Of a DNA stretch of 64,000 nt, positions 46,307-56,790 are shown one piece after another. Position 1 is the first letter of the stretch, and each line of letters opens with the position of its first letter. The translations under genes were made by a program, and so were the position numbers. Source of the DNA: Callipepla californica brunnescens (Eukaryota > Chordata > Aves > Galliformes > Odontophoridae); assembly GCA_023055505.1 (NCBI GenBank), contig JALIRH010000098.1, positions 310,001 to 374,000 of the forward strand, written 5' to 3'. The notes below the pieces were generated by a model that was given only the letters and a program-made list of their open reading frames with translations, had not been told where the DNA came from and did no database searches.

Positions 46307-46405
46307 GTGCATCCGTTCTGTGGAGCAGTAGGATACGTGGTTGGGGCGCAGACAGACCGGACTGTACAGGAGCATCTGATAGAAAAACACATGCAGGCAA
46401 CAAAA
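46307..46405 (+). CDS. XPO1: XPO1-like exon a (partial gene), with in-frame loss of about 12 codons
   Basis: Exon of an exportin-1 (CRM1)-like gene. XPO1 carries proteins with leucine-rich export signals out of the nucleus together with RanGTP. The exon begins after AG (46306) and reads VHPFCGAVGYVVGAQTDRTV, then QEHLIEKHMQATK. By recall this corresponds to a HEAT repeat in the middle of XPO1. Between EHLIEKHM and QATK about 12 residues present in the vertebrate protein are missing with the frame kept. The donor after ATK is GTCAGA, weaker than the consensus. The preceding exons lie outside this block and are not present to the left, where CR1 and ERV-2 begin. Confidence 0.7.
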
Positions 46406-46721
46406 GTCAGACGGTACATTTTGTGTATTCAACTAAAGTAAAAGTGCTGAATGTTTGTTGTTATTCCATTTTTTTTAATCTGTGGAATGAAGTGAACTTG
46501 GCTGTGCTGAACTTTTATAAAGCAATGGTTGATCTGGCAGTAGAAGTGTTGAAGGAGACCTAAACAACTGAGACTGGTTTAAATCCAGTTGAAGAACTTG
46601 ACAGAACATGCTTTAACACAGCGTGTAAGATAACCCTAAACGTGAAAGTGACCGTTTTTGTATTAGAAGATAAATGGCGTTTTCATTGACTGAATGGAGT
46701 TAGCTCAGTTCTTTTCCACAG

Positions 46722-46905
46722 AATGTTGATGTTCTGAAGGATCCTGAAGCCGTTACGCAGCTTGGTAGCATTCTGAAAAGCAGCGTAAGGGCATGGAAAG
46801 CAGCTGGCCGCCCCTTTGTGATTCAGCTGGGAAGAATTGATTTAGATATGCTGAATATGTCCAAGTGCCCAAGTGAAAACATGTCTGCAGCTCTTGAGGC
46901 TGACG
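46722..46905 (+). CDS. XPO1: XPO1-like exon b (partial gene)
   Basis: The acceptor is TTCTTTTCCACAG and the exon is 184 nt. It encodes NVDVLKDPEAVTQLGSILKS, continuing through FVIQLGRIDLDMLNMSK to ALEADG, ending before GTAAGA. It is clearly related to the central HEAT-repeat region of XPO1, with many substitutions relative to the strongly conserved vertebrate sequence (for example DLDMLNMSKCPSEN). Open throughout. The reading frame passes correctly (phase 1) to the next exon. Intron to exon c is about 1.4 kb. Confidence 0.82.
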
Positions 46906-48303
46906 GTAAGAAATTGCACGTCCTTCCTAACAGCGGGATGGGCAGTGCACGTGATCAGGTTGTGAATTTGCTGGGCTTATCTCATTGCGTGTCTGTTGGT
47001 GGTGGTGGTTTTTGTTGCTTCTTTGTGTGTGCGTTTGGGCAAGAGAATGCCTGAAAATGTGCTTGCTTAGGTTCTTGTTTTTGTTAGCCAGATGTTTTGT
47101 TCAAAGAAACTCTGATTCCGGAAGGAGGAAAGCTCTTCAAGTGTGAGTTTAGGAAGGGTACCGGAGACTGCTGACTAATAGCAGTCTTGTGGAGACACAG
47201 TTGTAAGTTCTGACTTCATCGTTTTAGATAAGAAAAGACCCTAGGACGTTGGCAGAGTTTTGGTTTGGTGATATTCTACTACTGAAACAGCTTTCTTACA
47301 GAAGTGTAACTTCAGTGAAGGCGCCTCAGATTTGTCACAAACTAGACTGGTAATCACTGAGGAGGAATTAGGAGCTACTCGAGTTACCTAACCACTGTTA
47401 CCTGGAAAAAATTGGGTCTGTGATATCGAAGTAGAATGTGCTGCTGGAGCATCCCTTGAGGAATGAAGTGACTCGGTTATTGGAGCTGTGTTCTGACAGA
47501 CTTTCTTACCCATGCAATGAATACACCTTGACGTAGCTTCTCAGAACTTAATGCATTCTTTTGATTCTGCAGCTCTAATTGCCAGAAGGTGCTTAAAACA
47601 AAAAGAAAACACAACGAGAGAAATAGGAAGCAGTTGCTAGGACTTGTAGTGGTGAGATTTTACTCGAGCAACAGCTATTGAGATGGCACTCGGCTCAGAG
47701 TGTGTTCTCACAGTTGTTATCTCTGATGGCAGCAGGAGCAGTTCTGCCTTTGTTTCCCTGGCTGCAGTCTGGTGAGGTTTTCCTTGGATGTACTGTTATG
47801 AGTGTGTGTCTGTGCACTCAGTTAGGGCAAGTTCTACTGACGAGACTTGCATGGACTTGGACGTGAGAAAATGAAGTAAGAATTAGGCTCCTTGTAGTAA
47901 AGACAAGTTGGAACAATTCTGTTTGTGACCAAATCAGGAGCGTGCTTTAGAACACTGTATAGGTTGGTTCTTCTCATCACGCAGTGAGAGCCAGAGGTAA
48001 GCATGATCCTGAGAGCTGAAGGAACATTCCCTTCCTTGAAAAAGAAGCTGCAGCATTGTTTCTGAGTTGTACTGGCAGAGTGTGCTGTCAGCAGTAGCAC
48101 TGGAATACTAAATTGCAACTTGGATCCATGGAGCTGAAGTAATGGGAAAATGGTTTTAATCTGCATAATATGAACGAGAGATCTTCCTTCTTTGTCATTT
48201 GGGTATAAAAATGAAACATTCTCAATCTTCTGGAAGGAGTTGAGGGGAATCTGTTTGTTGACGCATCTTAACCCAGATTCAGTGCAGCTTTGCTACCTTT
48301 CAG
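46906..48303 (+). other. Intron between XPO1-like exons b and c
   Basis: Unique, AT-moderate sequence with no recognisable repeat or exon. A GTGGTGGTGG stretch near 46996 is a short simple repeat. Short open frames here are not supported. Confidence 0.6.
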
Positions 48304-48410
48304 GCGAAGTGGAAACCAAGCAGCCCTTGGTTAGAAGGATGAGGACTGTAAAAAGGGAAAGTTTAGAACTGATTTCTGGCTGGGTGAGCAGGTCCAACGA
48401 TCCTCAGATG
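48304..48410 (+). CDS. XPO1: XPO1-like exon c (partial gene)
   Basis: After a TTTGCTACCTTTCAG acceptor the 107-nt exon reads EVETKQPLVRRMRTVKRESL and ends LISGWVSRSNDPQM at a consensus donor GTAAGT. It matches the next XPO1 exon by order, phase and sequence. The combination of intact acceptors, donors and phases across exons b, c and d shows a genomic duplication, not a processed copy. Confidence 0.85.
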
Positions 48411-48788
48411 GTAAGTAAATATGGCATCCAAAGAGTTGATAGGACACATTCAGGAGGAACTCTGCTCTTTTGCTGCAGTGCAGCTAACACTGTTCTGTTC
48501 ACAAGAACTGGCTTCAGAACTGCAATATCTGCAGGAAGGATGATAAGCTGTGACCATACAGGGGTAGGCCTGAGCTGTGTTTTGAGTGCTTCAGGTAGTG
48601 TCAGCTGAGAGCAGTCCTAAGGGGAAGCAGGAAGGTGTAGGAGAGCCCTCAGGCAAGCACTGCTGGATGAACACAGTGTGTGGGAAGCATGTGGGCGTGT
48701 AAGTTCATTTTTAGCTTCTTTCCGAACTGCTGTGTGAGGCTTTGTTGGGTAACTGCACTGCTCTAAGCATGTCTTGCTCTTGATGTAG

Positions 48789-48983
48789 GTTGCTGAAAAC
48801 TTTGTTCCTCCCTTGTTGGGTGCCGCTCTCATTGACTACCAGAGAAATGTTCCAGCTGCTAGAGAGCCTGCAGTACTGGGTGCTGTGGCTGTGGCTGTAA
48901 AGAAGCTGGGTGGGCACATCGCTGCTGAAATACCTCAGATCTTTGATGCTGTTTTTGAGTGCACGTTAAATATGATCAAGAAG
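48789..48983 (+). CDS. XPO1: XPO1-like exon d (last visible exon of a partial gene)
   Basis: The acceptor TTGATGTAG precedes a 195-nt exon reading VAENFVPPLLGAALIDYQRN, then VPAAREPAVLGAVAVAVKKL, GGHIAAEIPQIFDAVFEC and TLNMIKK, with donor GTATTC. It is the most conserved of the four exons. I find no following exon before the telomere-like block at 49.73 kb, so the gene is truncated downstream as well as upstream, unless it resumes beyond the inserted repeats. Alanine-rich drift (GAVAVAVKK) suggests relaxed constraint or a separately evolving paralogue. Confidence 0.85.
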
Positions 48984-49730
48984 GTATTCCTATGTAAATT
49001 TTGGATAACGGAAAAAAAAAGAAAAGGGATTTTATATTCAGGATATTGCAAGAAAGGGGGCAGGGCGTGTTATGCTATGTAGTTTACATAGCATTATTCT
49101 GTTGGGTGGAAATGAAGGTGAGGTTGATGAGCTGTGGCTGTCTGGGTGAATGTCTTGATCTCACTGACTTAATTTCTTGATCCAGTTCTGGAATTAAATT
49201 CGGAGTTGTTTTTCTGTTCCAGGACCTTGGGATGTCGTGGTCCTGGAAGCTGAAGTCTACTTGAAGTATATTCATACGTCCTTTGAGTAGAAGTATTGAT
49301 TAGTTCTTGAAGTATTTCTTTCCTGATTTCCGTAGCTGCTAGAGTTTCTGTGTTACGGTTTACAGCAGGTACTTGCACAATAGATGGGTGCCGTTTTGCA
49401 GCAGTGTGAATCAGAAAGTGTGTATCCCTGTAGTGGCTGGGTGCTTAACCGCTGAGGCCGTCTGTCCTGTGCCTGTGGAGCAAGTGGTAATTAATGTTGT
49501 GCACTGACCAAATGTGGTTCACCCTGCTGACACTGTGTAAGTCCAGCAAATGGTCTTCTCAATCTATGGTGGTGAAAGTATGGGGAAAAATGTTGCTGGG
49601 AATCTGGGAACTGCATGCTTTGTTTTGTTTTTAGATTTCCTTAAAGCTGAGATCTCCATGGTAAGCCAGATTTTCTCTCCCAGATTTTCACAGTGAAAAG
49701 GCTGTATGGATTCAGGCCTTTTCTGCGACT
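48984..49730 (+). other. Intron-like sequence after XPO1-like exon d
   Basis: Unique sequence after the donor, with a short A-rich tract near 49011. The downstream border is sharp: ordinary sequence up to TTTTCTGCGACTGG at about 49730, then TTAGGG-type repeats. No further exon is recognised. Confidence 0.55.
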
Positions 49731-51110
49731 GGTTAGGGTTAGGGTTTAGGCTAGGGTTAGGGTCAGCTTCAGGGTCAGGGTTAGGGCAAGGGTTAGGTTT
49801 TGGTGTAGATTTCGGTTTAGGGTAAGGGTTAGGGATAATTTGAGTGTTAGCGTCAGGGACAGAAGTAGGTGAAGTGTTCATGTTAGGAGTAGCATTAGGG
49901 TTAAGTTTAGGGTTAGACTTAGGATTGGATTTGTATGTAGGGTTAGGGGTAGGGTTAGTTTGAGTGTCAGGGTGAGGTAAGGGGTAGGCCTCGGGTTTGG
50001 CTTTGTGTTAAGTAAAGGTTTAGGAATAGTTGTAGGGTTAGTGTTTGGATTAGGATTTGGTTTAATATTAGGAACATGTTTTGGGATAGATTTAGGTGAG
50101 GGTTGTGGTGATCTGATGCTTTTGGTTAGGTTTAGGGTTGGGCTTCCACTTGGGTTTTGTGGTAGGGTCTGAGTTTGGGTTAGGGTTAGGGTAGAGTTAG
50201 AATTAGGATTTGGGAAATGCTTCGAGTTCTGTTTAGGGTAAGGATTAGTGTTAGATTTAGGGTTTGAGTTAGGGTTAGGATTATGGTTAGGACTAGGGTT
50301 CTGTTAGGTTTTGGGTTAGGGTTATGGGTAAGTTTGTTTTAGTACTAGGGTAAGGTTATGTTTAGGGTTAGGGTTACGATTAGGGAAAGATTTAGTGATA
50401 CAGTGTTAGGGTAAGTTTAGGTTATGGAATAGGGTTAGGTGTAAGATTGGGTTTAGTAATAGGGTTAGGTTTAGATTCTGGGTTAGGGTTAGAGATAGGG
50501 AAAGGGTTTGGGATTGTTTTAGGTTTTGGATTAGGTTTAGGATTAGGGTTAGGGAAAAAGTTTTTCTCAGTTTTATGATTGTGTTTAGAGCTAGGATTAG
50601 GTTGAGTGTTCATGTTAGCATTAGGGGAAGTTTTAGGTTTAGGTTTAGGTTTAGGATGCGATCTGTGTTTAGGGTTAGGGGCAGGGTCAGTTTGAGTGTA
50701 AGGGTCAGATTAGGGTTAGGCCTCTGGTTAGGGTTAAGGTTAGGAATAGGATTAGGTTTCAGGTTAGTGTTAGGGTTAGGCCTGGGATTGCTGTTAGGGT
50801 TAGGTTAAGGTAAGTCTTGTGGTTAGGGTTAGGTGTAGGAAAAGGGTTTTGGGGATAGGGATAGTGTATAGGTAAGGGTTAGAATTCGATTTAGGATTAG
50901 GCTTAGGGATAGGGTTTGTTTGAGTTCTAAGGTTAGATACAGCATTAGAACTAGGTTGAGTGTCAGTGTTAGGATTAGGGTTTGGGTTACTGTTGAGGAT
51001 AGGAATAGGGATAGGTTTAGGGTTATGCTTAGGGTTCAGGCTAGGTACAGGGTTCGGGTTAGGTTTAAGGTGAGTGTTAGGCTTAGGGTAAGGATTGTGG
51101 TAAAAATGAG
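49731..51110. repeat. Degenerate telomere-like block, TTAGGG orientation
   Basis: TTAGGG, TTTAGG and GTTAGG variants with the same longer words as the blocks at 2871-4370 and 56791-58225, for example a GAGTGTCAGGGTGAGGTAAG relative near 49966 and GGTAATCTGATGCT-type words near 50108. Low-complexity R/V/F/G frames on plus and P/N frames on minus are artefacts. Confidence 0.9.
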
Positions 51111-51129
51111 TTCTCTACTTGTTAATCAA

Positions 51130-51643
51130 ACCGACTCGAGACAGATGTGTCCGTGTTTTTCAGCGTGTTTTTTTTTCTGAGAACTATGTAGTTTGTAGAA
51201 GTCTCAAAAGAGATATATCGATGTTTTGTCTAAAAACTGTAGTTTGTGCAAGTTGGAGCCACAGCGCTTAGTTCTAACACCTGGACAATGAACAACAGAT
51301 AGCAGTGACCTTTGGAGAAACTGCAAAAGAAAAAGAAGTGAAAATCTCCTCTTGAGCGCGCGTGATCGAAGCTGAGGAAAACTATGGCCTTCATCATCTC
51401 GATCGCCAGGAGGCAGAGAACGACCCCCAGATAACAGCCAGCGCAGCCCAGGAAGAGAAAGATAAGACATGAATGCAGAGATAAGGGACAATGAAAAGAG
51501 GGGTTGGGGGGCCCTGTTGAGCACCTCTGGTGCAGAGGAGACTCCCAGCCGCCCAGCGCTGTTCCGCTCATTTCTTGCTTGCTCAATAAATTCCTTACTG
51601 TTGGCAACAGTTGGTGCGTATCGTTCTCTTCACACCTCTAACA
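51130..51643 (+). repeat. ERV-3 5' LTR (left border approximate)
   Basis: The right end is firm: CTCTAACA at 51636-51643 followed by ATT and the primer site. A polyadenylation signal AATAAA at 51585-51590 lies about 55 bp before the end. The left border is not clear; unique sequence starts near 51105-51130 and a TGTAGTTTG word near 51187 is another possible start. The 3' LTR needed for comparison is missing. Confidence 0.7.
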
Positions 51644-51646
51644 ATT

Positions 51647-51664
51647 TGGTGCCGTGACTCGGAT
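51647..51664 (+). other. ERV-3 primer-binding site, tRNA-His type
   Basis: TGGTGCCGTGACTCGGAT, three bases after the LTR end, is complementary to the 3' end of tRNA-His. The same primer type is known from HERV-H-like class I elements. Confidence 0.88.
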
Positions 51665-51741
51665 CCAGGCGACTCTGCTGTGGAATTCCCACTCCAGGGG
51701 AGCACCCCGTCTTCGGACGGCCCCTGGGCTGGGGAACTTCT

Positions 51742-53203
51742 GTGCAGAGACCTGTAGCTCCGAACTCTAGGTACAGCTCGCAGGTAAAGCTACCGGACAT
51801 ACCACTAGAAAGTCCCCTAGGTTTAATGTTAAAACATTGGGGTGATTCTCCCTCTAGACGAGGAAAGAGTGAGGTGAAGATGGTACATGACTGTATGGAG
51901 GTATGGGGAGGAAAGCAGAGAAGGGCAGATCAGCTGTTCTGGCCAGTATTTGGGTCCTTTGAGGACCGGATCTGCCAGGCTCTAAACGCTTATGCAAATG
52001 AAAAACAGCCTTTGAATCTGGAAGATGGTGAGTATGCAAATGATGTGTAGAATCTGATATTGGAACCTTTCTGTTCCCCCTAATTAAAAAAAGGAATACA
52101 ACAGAGGAGGACATTATACACTATCCCCCCGCCTTACGCTCCCCCCGAACAGAATCCAGCGGCTCCGCCGGAGCAAGCTGAATCTGACTTGGGAGATGAA
52201 CCTGAATGTGAACCCCTAGACTTCCCTAGGAGAAGGATCACTAGAAGGCAAGCTAGGCAGGAGAGAGGTCAAGGAGGAAACGTTCTCCCTTGAAGAGAAA
52301 TACCTGTAGCTACCGGAGGATCAAAGCCAGGAGCTGTCTATGTTTCAGTTCCCTTCAACTCAGGAGATACATAAGGGAATTTCAGAAGGAGATGGGGAAT
52401 TTGCTGGAGGATCCTTGAGGGGTCTCCGAGAGGCTAGATCAATCTTCAGGTCCCAACCATTAAACTTGGGATGAAACACAGGCAATTTTGGGCATACTAT
52501 TTAGAGCAGAAGAAAGGGATATGATCAGGAGGGCAGGTACGTGAATCTGGGATCAGCAACACCCGGCTGGCCCAGGAGCAGATCTAAAGTGACCCTTACA
52601 GCGGCCCAATTGGGATAATCAGAGCCAGGAACATGGTACTCACATGGCAGATTTGCGAGTTCTTATTATTCAAGGGATTAGAGAATCTGTCCCTCGGGGA
52701 CAGAATATCAATAAGGCAAATAAGGCAAGCAATGGAAAAAAGATGAAACTCCTACTGAGTGGTTAGAGAGACTATGCAGAAATGTACAGTTCTATTCAGG
52801 ATTAGATCCTGCTACCCCGTGGGGCGAGCTCTCCTGAAAACGCGGTTTGAAGCTAGGTCCTGGACAGATATTGGAAGGAAACTAGAGAAGCTGGAGGACT
52901 GGCAGGAGAGAGGATTAGATGAATTGCTGAGAGAGGCTCAGAAAGTATACGTTAAGGAGAGAGGAGGAGACTCAGAAGAGGCAAGCTGGAAGTCTGATAG
53001 CCGCGGTAAGAGAAGGACAGAAGGGGGCGTTCCAGGCAAGGAGAAGAGGGAATATTCCTCGGGCAGAAAATGCGCTTCAACCCAAGCAGAACAGACCCAG
53101 AGATATGAGGACAGTTGAATGCTTCTACTGTCAGAAAAAGGGACACATGAAGAAAGACTGTAGAAAGAGAATCTGGGACGAGCAAATGTTTCAGGAGGAC
53201 TGA
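51742..53203 (+). pseudogene. ERV-3 gag, broken
   Basis: The matrix region is open from 51742 to 52050 with an IPLESPLGLMLKHWG start typical of class I matrix proteins. The capsid region (52350-52980) is broken by frameshifts; a surviving WLERLCRNVQFYSGLDP-like word near 52759 and KLEDWQERGLDELLREAQKV mark its C-terminal part. A zinc knuckle CFYCQKKGHMKKDC (CX2CX4HX4C) is intact at 53120-53161. The frame stops at about 53201. Gag would form the virus core; this copy cannot. Confidence 0.82.
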
Positions 53204-53209
53204 GGGGGT

Positions 53210-53580
53210 CAGGGACTCTATGTGCTGGGGACCTGGGAAAGAAACAAGCCCTTGATCAAATTGAAATTGGGTTCTCAGCGTCAGGAAATGGAATTTTTGG
53301 TAGAGTCTGGGGCAGAAAGATCGACTGTTCAATATTTACCTCGAGGATGTTCTTTATCCTCGGAAGAGCTACAAGTAATTGGAACAAAAGGGGAACCTTT
53401 TATGGTACCTGTTGTAAAGCAGGTAGAAATAGAATCACCTAGCACCTATGGAACTGAGTCTTTTTTATTGGTACCTGAAGCAGAATAGAATTTGCTAGGG
53501 AGAGATTGAATTGTGGAGTTAGGAATACATTTGGAAGTAAAAGATAGAGAATTAACTGTTCAGCAACGTACTCTAACGAT
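53210..53580 (+). pseudogene. ERV-3 protease with altered active site
   Basis: After the gag stop a short frame reads LIKLKLGSQRQEMEFLVESG and AERSTVQYLP. At the place of the catalytic DTGA box it has ESGA, so the essential Asp is replaced by Glu and Thr by Ser. A stop occurs at 53486-53488, before the NLLGRD word that marks the end of retroviral proteases. Inactive. Confidence 0.75.
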
Positions 53581-53599
53581 AGAAGATGAGGCTAGAATT

Positions 53600-54900
53600 A
53601 ACCCAGAAGTTTGGTAGAGTCCAGAATCAGTAGGGAAGTTAGACATAGAACCCTTTGAAGTGATTCTAAAGGACCCAGGCATTCCAATTAGGGTGAAACA
53701 ATATCCCATTTCACAGGAAGGTAAATCAGGGCTACAACCTGAAATGGAGAGATTAATATCTAAAGAACTATTAGAGCCTTGTATGTCTCCCTAGAATACT
53801 CCCATACTCCATGTAAAAAAAAAAACCTTATGGCACATACAGATTGGTCCACGACTCAAGGGAAATTAAGGAGAGAACAATTCCCCGCTTCCCAGTAGTG
53901 GCAAACCCCTATATGCTGCTCGGTCAATTGAAGGCAGAATCTCAGTAGTATAGTGGAATTGATTTCAAGGATGCTTTTTGGACCTGCCCCCTGACGGCAG
54001 AATGCAGAGACTACTTTGTCTTCGAGTGGGAAGATCCAAACCCCCATAGAAAACAACAACTCAGAGGGACAGTGCTCCCACAGGGATTCACAGAATCCCT
54101 AACTTGTTTGGGCAAGCCCTTGAGCAAGTACTAAAAACTGATGAACTAAACCCACAGGCAACCTTAGTGCAATATGTAGATGACTTACTATTAGCTGGAG
54201 CAGGCGAGGAGACAGTTAGACAGGAGAGCATTAAACTATTGCATTTCTTTGGTTCAAAGGGGTTCCAAGTTTCAAAGGCAAAATGCCAATTTACAGAAGA
54301 GGAAGTGAAATATTTGGGACATTGGTTAAGCAAGGGAAATAAGACATTAGATCCAGAACGGGCAAATGGGATTTGATCTTGAAAAGCCCCAAGAGGCAAG
54401 AGGCAGGTGAGGCAGATGTTAGGGCTGCTAGGATGCTGTCGACAATGGATTGAGAATGATAGCAGTAAGGTAAAGCTTTTATAGCAGAAACTAGTACAAG
54501 ATGGCTGAAGAAAGTGGAGCCAGGAGGATGAGCAAAGATTAGAAGACTTCAAGGTATATCTTCTTCATGCACCAGCGTTAAGCTTACCTGATCTAAAAAG
54601 CCCATTTGACCTTTTTGTAAATACAGACGAAGGGATCGCTTTTGGAGTAGTGAGCCAGGAATGGGCCGGGAAGAAGAAGCCAGCAGGATACTTTTCAAAA
54701 CTCTTGGATCCCGTTAGCCGTGGGTGGCCTACCTGTCTATGAGCAATAGTTGCTGTAGCTCTGTTAGTAGAAGAAGCAGGGAAGATGACTTTCAGGGGTG
54801 AATTACAAGTGTATAGTCCACATGACAATAAGGGGAGTACTCCAAGAAAAAGCAGAGAAGTGGATTACAGATGCTAGACTATTGAAATAGGAAGGAATCC
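53600..54900 (+). pseudogene. ERV-3 reverse transcriptase, broken
   Basis: Motifs in order: IPIRVKQYPIS (about 53690), a stop-containing LLEPCMSP segment, the catalytic DFKDAFW strand near 53962, VLPQGF near 54070, QYVDDLLLAG with YVDD at 54173-54184, and a YLGHWL strand near 54310. These are class I RT hallmarks. Frameshifts and stops separate them, including one before YVDD. A connection segment LFVNTDEGIAFGVV follows near 54610. Confidence 0.82.
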
Positions 54901-55059
54901 TAATCCATTCTCCTCAATTAGAAATAGAAACTCCAAGTTTGCCAAATCCTGCTCAATTTTTCTATGGGGAACCAGATGAAGATTTAAGCCATGATTGCAT
55001 TCAGTGTATAGAGTATCAGGCTAAAAGAGGGGAGGACTTAGAAGAGGAGAAGTTATTAG

Positions 55060-55500
55060 AAGGGGGCAAATGATTTGTAGATGGCTCCTCCCGGGTGGTA
55101 GAAGGAAAAGGAAAATCAGGGGATGCTCTACTAAACGGGAAAACATTTCCAGTAATTGAATCGGGAGCATTGGACAGAACGTGGTCAGCTCAGGCTGTGA
55201 AATTCTATACAATCCTTCCAGCCCTTCAAATGTTGAAAGGAAGCATTGGGACTATCTCTACAGATTCTAGGTATGCGTATGGGGTAGTCCATACCTTGGG
55301 AAAAAGATGGGAGGAAAGAGGATTGGTAAACTCACCCGGGAAAGGGTTAATTCACCAGTCGTTAAGAAGACAAACTCTGAGGGCAAGAAGAGAACCAGAG
55401 AAAAGCGCAGTAGTACACAGAAAGGCACCAGAGGGCGATGTCGGCTGAAATAAGGGGAACTAATTTTGCTGATGAAGAAGCGAAAAGAGCGGCTCCGACA
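55060..55500 (+). pseudogene. ERV-3 RNase H, mostly open
   Basis: FVDGSSRVVEGKGKSG (about 55075) holds the first Asp; GALDRTWSAQAVKF corresponds to the Glu region with Glu replaced or shifted, and ISTDSRYAYGVVHTLG (about 55256) holds the third acidic residue. The frame is open for about 117 codons from 55095. RNase H degrades the RNA strand during reverse transcription. Confidence 0.75.
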
Positions 55501-55549
55501 AATGGAGGTTGAGGAAAAGGAGGGAAAATGGTTATTAGCTGATGGAAGA

Positions 55550-56600
55550 GAGGTAATCCCTAAAGCTTGGAGAAGATGAGGAGAATTTCCTAAGCAGACT
55601 CATTGCGGGCTTCAGGCCTTGGTGGACCAATTCACAATGAAATAGATGTGTATAGGCATTTCTAGCATAGCCAAAGGAATTGTAGATCATTGTATGATTT
55701 GGAGGAAAGGAAAGAAACAACAACTGAGGGAAAAAATACAGGGAGGAAGGGAATGGGCTGTCAGACCTTTTGCTCAAATGCAGATAGACTTCACAGATCT
55801 CCCCAGGGTTGGAAGATAGAAGTACTTCTTAGGAAGAATCGCCCATTGAACACATTTTCTGGAGGCCTACCCCACCGCTAGGGCAACAGCCCAGACAGTA
55901 ATCAAGACATTGTTCGAACATATTATCCCCAGATATGGGAACATGGAAGTTGCAGATTCAGCTAGAGACCCTCACTTTGTATTAAAGGCAGTGTAAGAGG
56001 CTTTAGCTCCAATGGGGACCAAATGGGAATATCGCACCCCATGGCACCCACAGAGCTCTGGAAAAGTAGAAAGGTCGAATGGGGAACTTCCAAAGCGGCT
56101 TACTAAAGGAATGATTGAAACCAAGATGTCTTGGATGAAGTGTTTGCCACTGGCACTACTTAACTGAAGAACAGAACGAAGAAGAGAGACTGGAATATCA
56201 CCTTTTGAAATGGGATATGGAATGCCATATGATTTAGAACTCCCATCGGAACATCCCAAGGTAGAAGAAAATACAGGAATATTGAATTGAAATGAATAAG
56301 AGAAGGAATGAATGAAGAATGGAAGGACTGGTGGTCCAACGGCCTCCGCTAGATATGGCAATACATGGAATCAGTCCAGGAGACAAGGTTTAAATTAAAA
56401 CGTGGAAAGAGTCATCTCTAACTCCCCGCTGGGAAGGACCTTTTCTTGTTTTATTAGCAACAGAAACAGCCATCCGGACAGCTGAGCGCAGATGGATCCA
56501 TGCAAGCCATGTGAAAGGACCAATCCATGACACAGGACCCCAGTGGGAGGTGTCCAAGACTTCGGACGATCTACAAACCACTCTAAGAAAAATGTAAAAC
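55550..56600 (+). pseudogene. ERV-3 integrase, broken
   Basis: The zinc-binding N-terminus is hard to see because of stops (HCGLQALVDQF near 55602). The core shows MQIDFTDLP (first Asp, about 55779), a second acidic site in DSARDPHF (about 55955) and the Glu in WHPQSSGKVERSNGEL (about 56043). The C-terminal part [20 protein letters not shown] (about 56430) is the GPY/F-type module of class I integrases. At least five stops. The frame ends near 56598 without env. Confidence 0.8.
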
Positions 56601-56790
56601 GTTTTTTTGTTTTGTTTTGTTTTGTTTTGTTTTAACAGACGAGAAAACTCAGTCATTTCCTTGTACGCTTTGTATGTATATTGTATATGTATTGTGCATT
56701 GTATACGATGAAGATTGGTGAATTCGCTCTTCCTATGAATTCCATTTAGGATTTCACTTTGCTTCAAATAAGGGGAAGGATGCATTTGAG
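56600..56790 (+). other. Sequence after ERV-3 integrase, with (GTTTT)n
   Basis: A short (GTTTT) repeat at 56606-56632 is followed by about 150 bp of AT-rich unique sequence. It could be the env start or an internal region of ERV-3, but I recognise no protein motif. Telomere-like repeats begin near 56790. Confidence 0.5.

Larger units (their letters stand above)
51130..56790 (+). mobile_element. ERV-3: class I endogenous retrovirus with 5' LTR, gag and pol; env and 3' LTR missing
   Basis: Plus-strand element inserted in, or trapped between, telomere-like blocks. Order: LTR ending 51643, tRNA-His-type primer site, gag with matrix, capsid and zinc knuckle, protease, RT with YVDD, RNase H, integrase with a C-terminal GPF-type fold. 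After integrase about 200 bp of unplaced sequence leads to the telomere-like block. The matrix start, single zinc knuckle and YVDD box fit gammaretrovirus-like class I elements. Stops are frequent in all genes. Confidence 0.85.
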
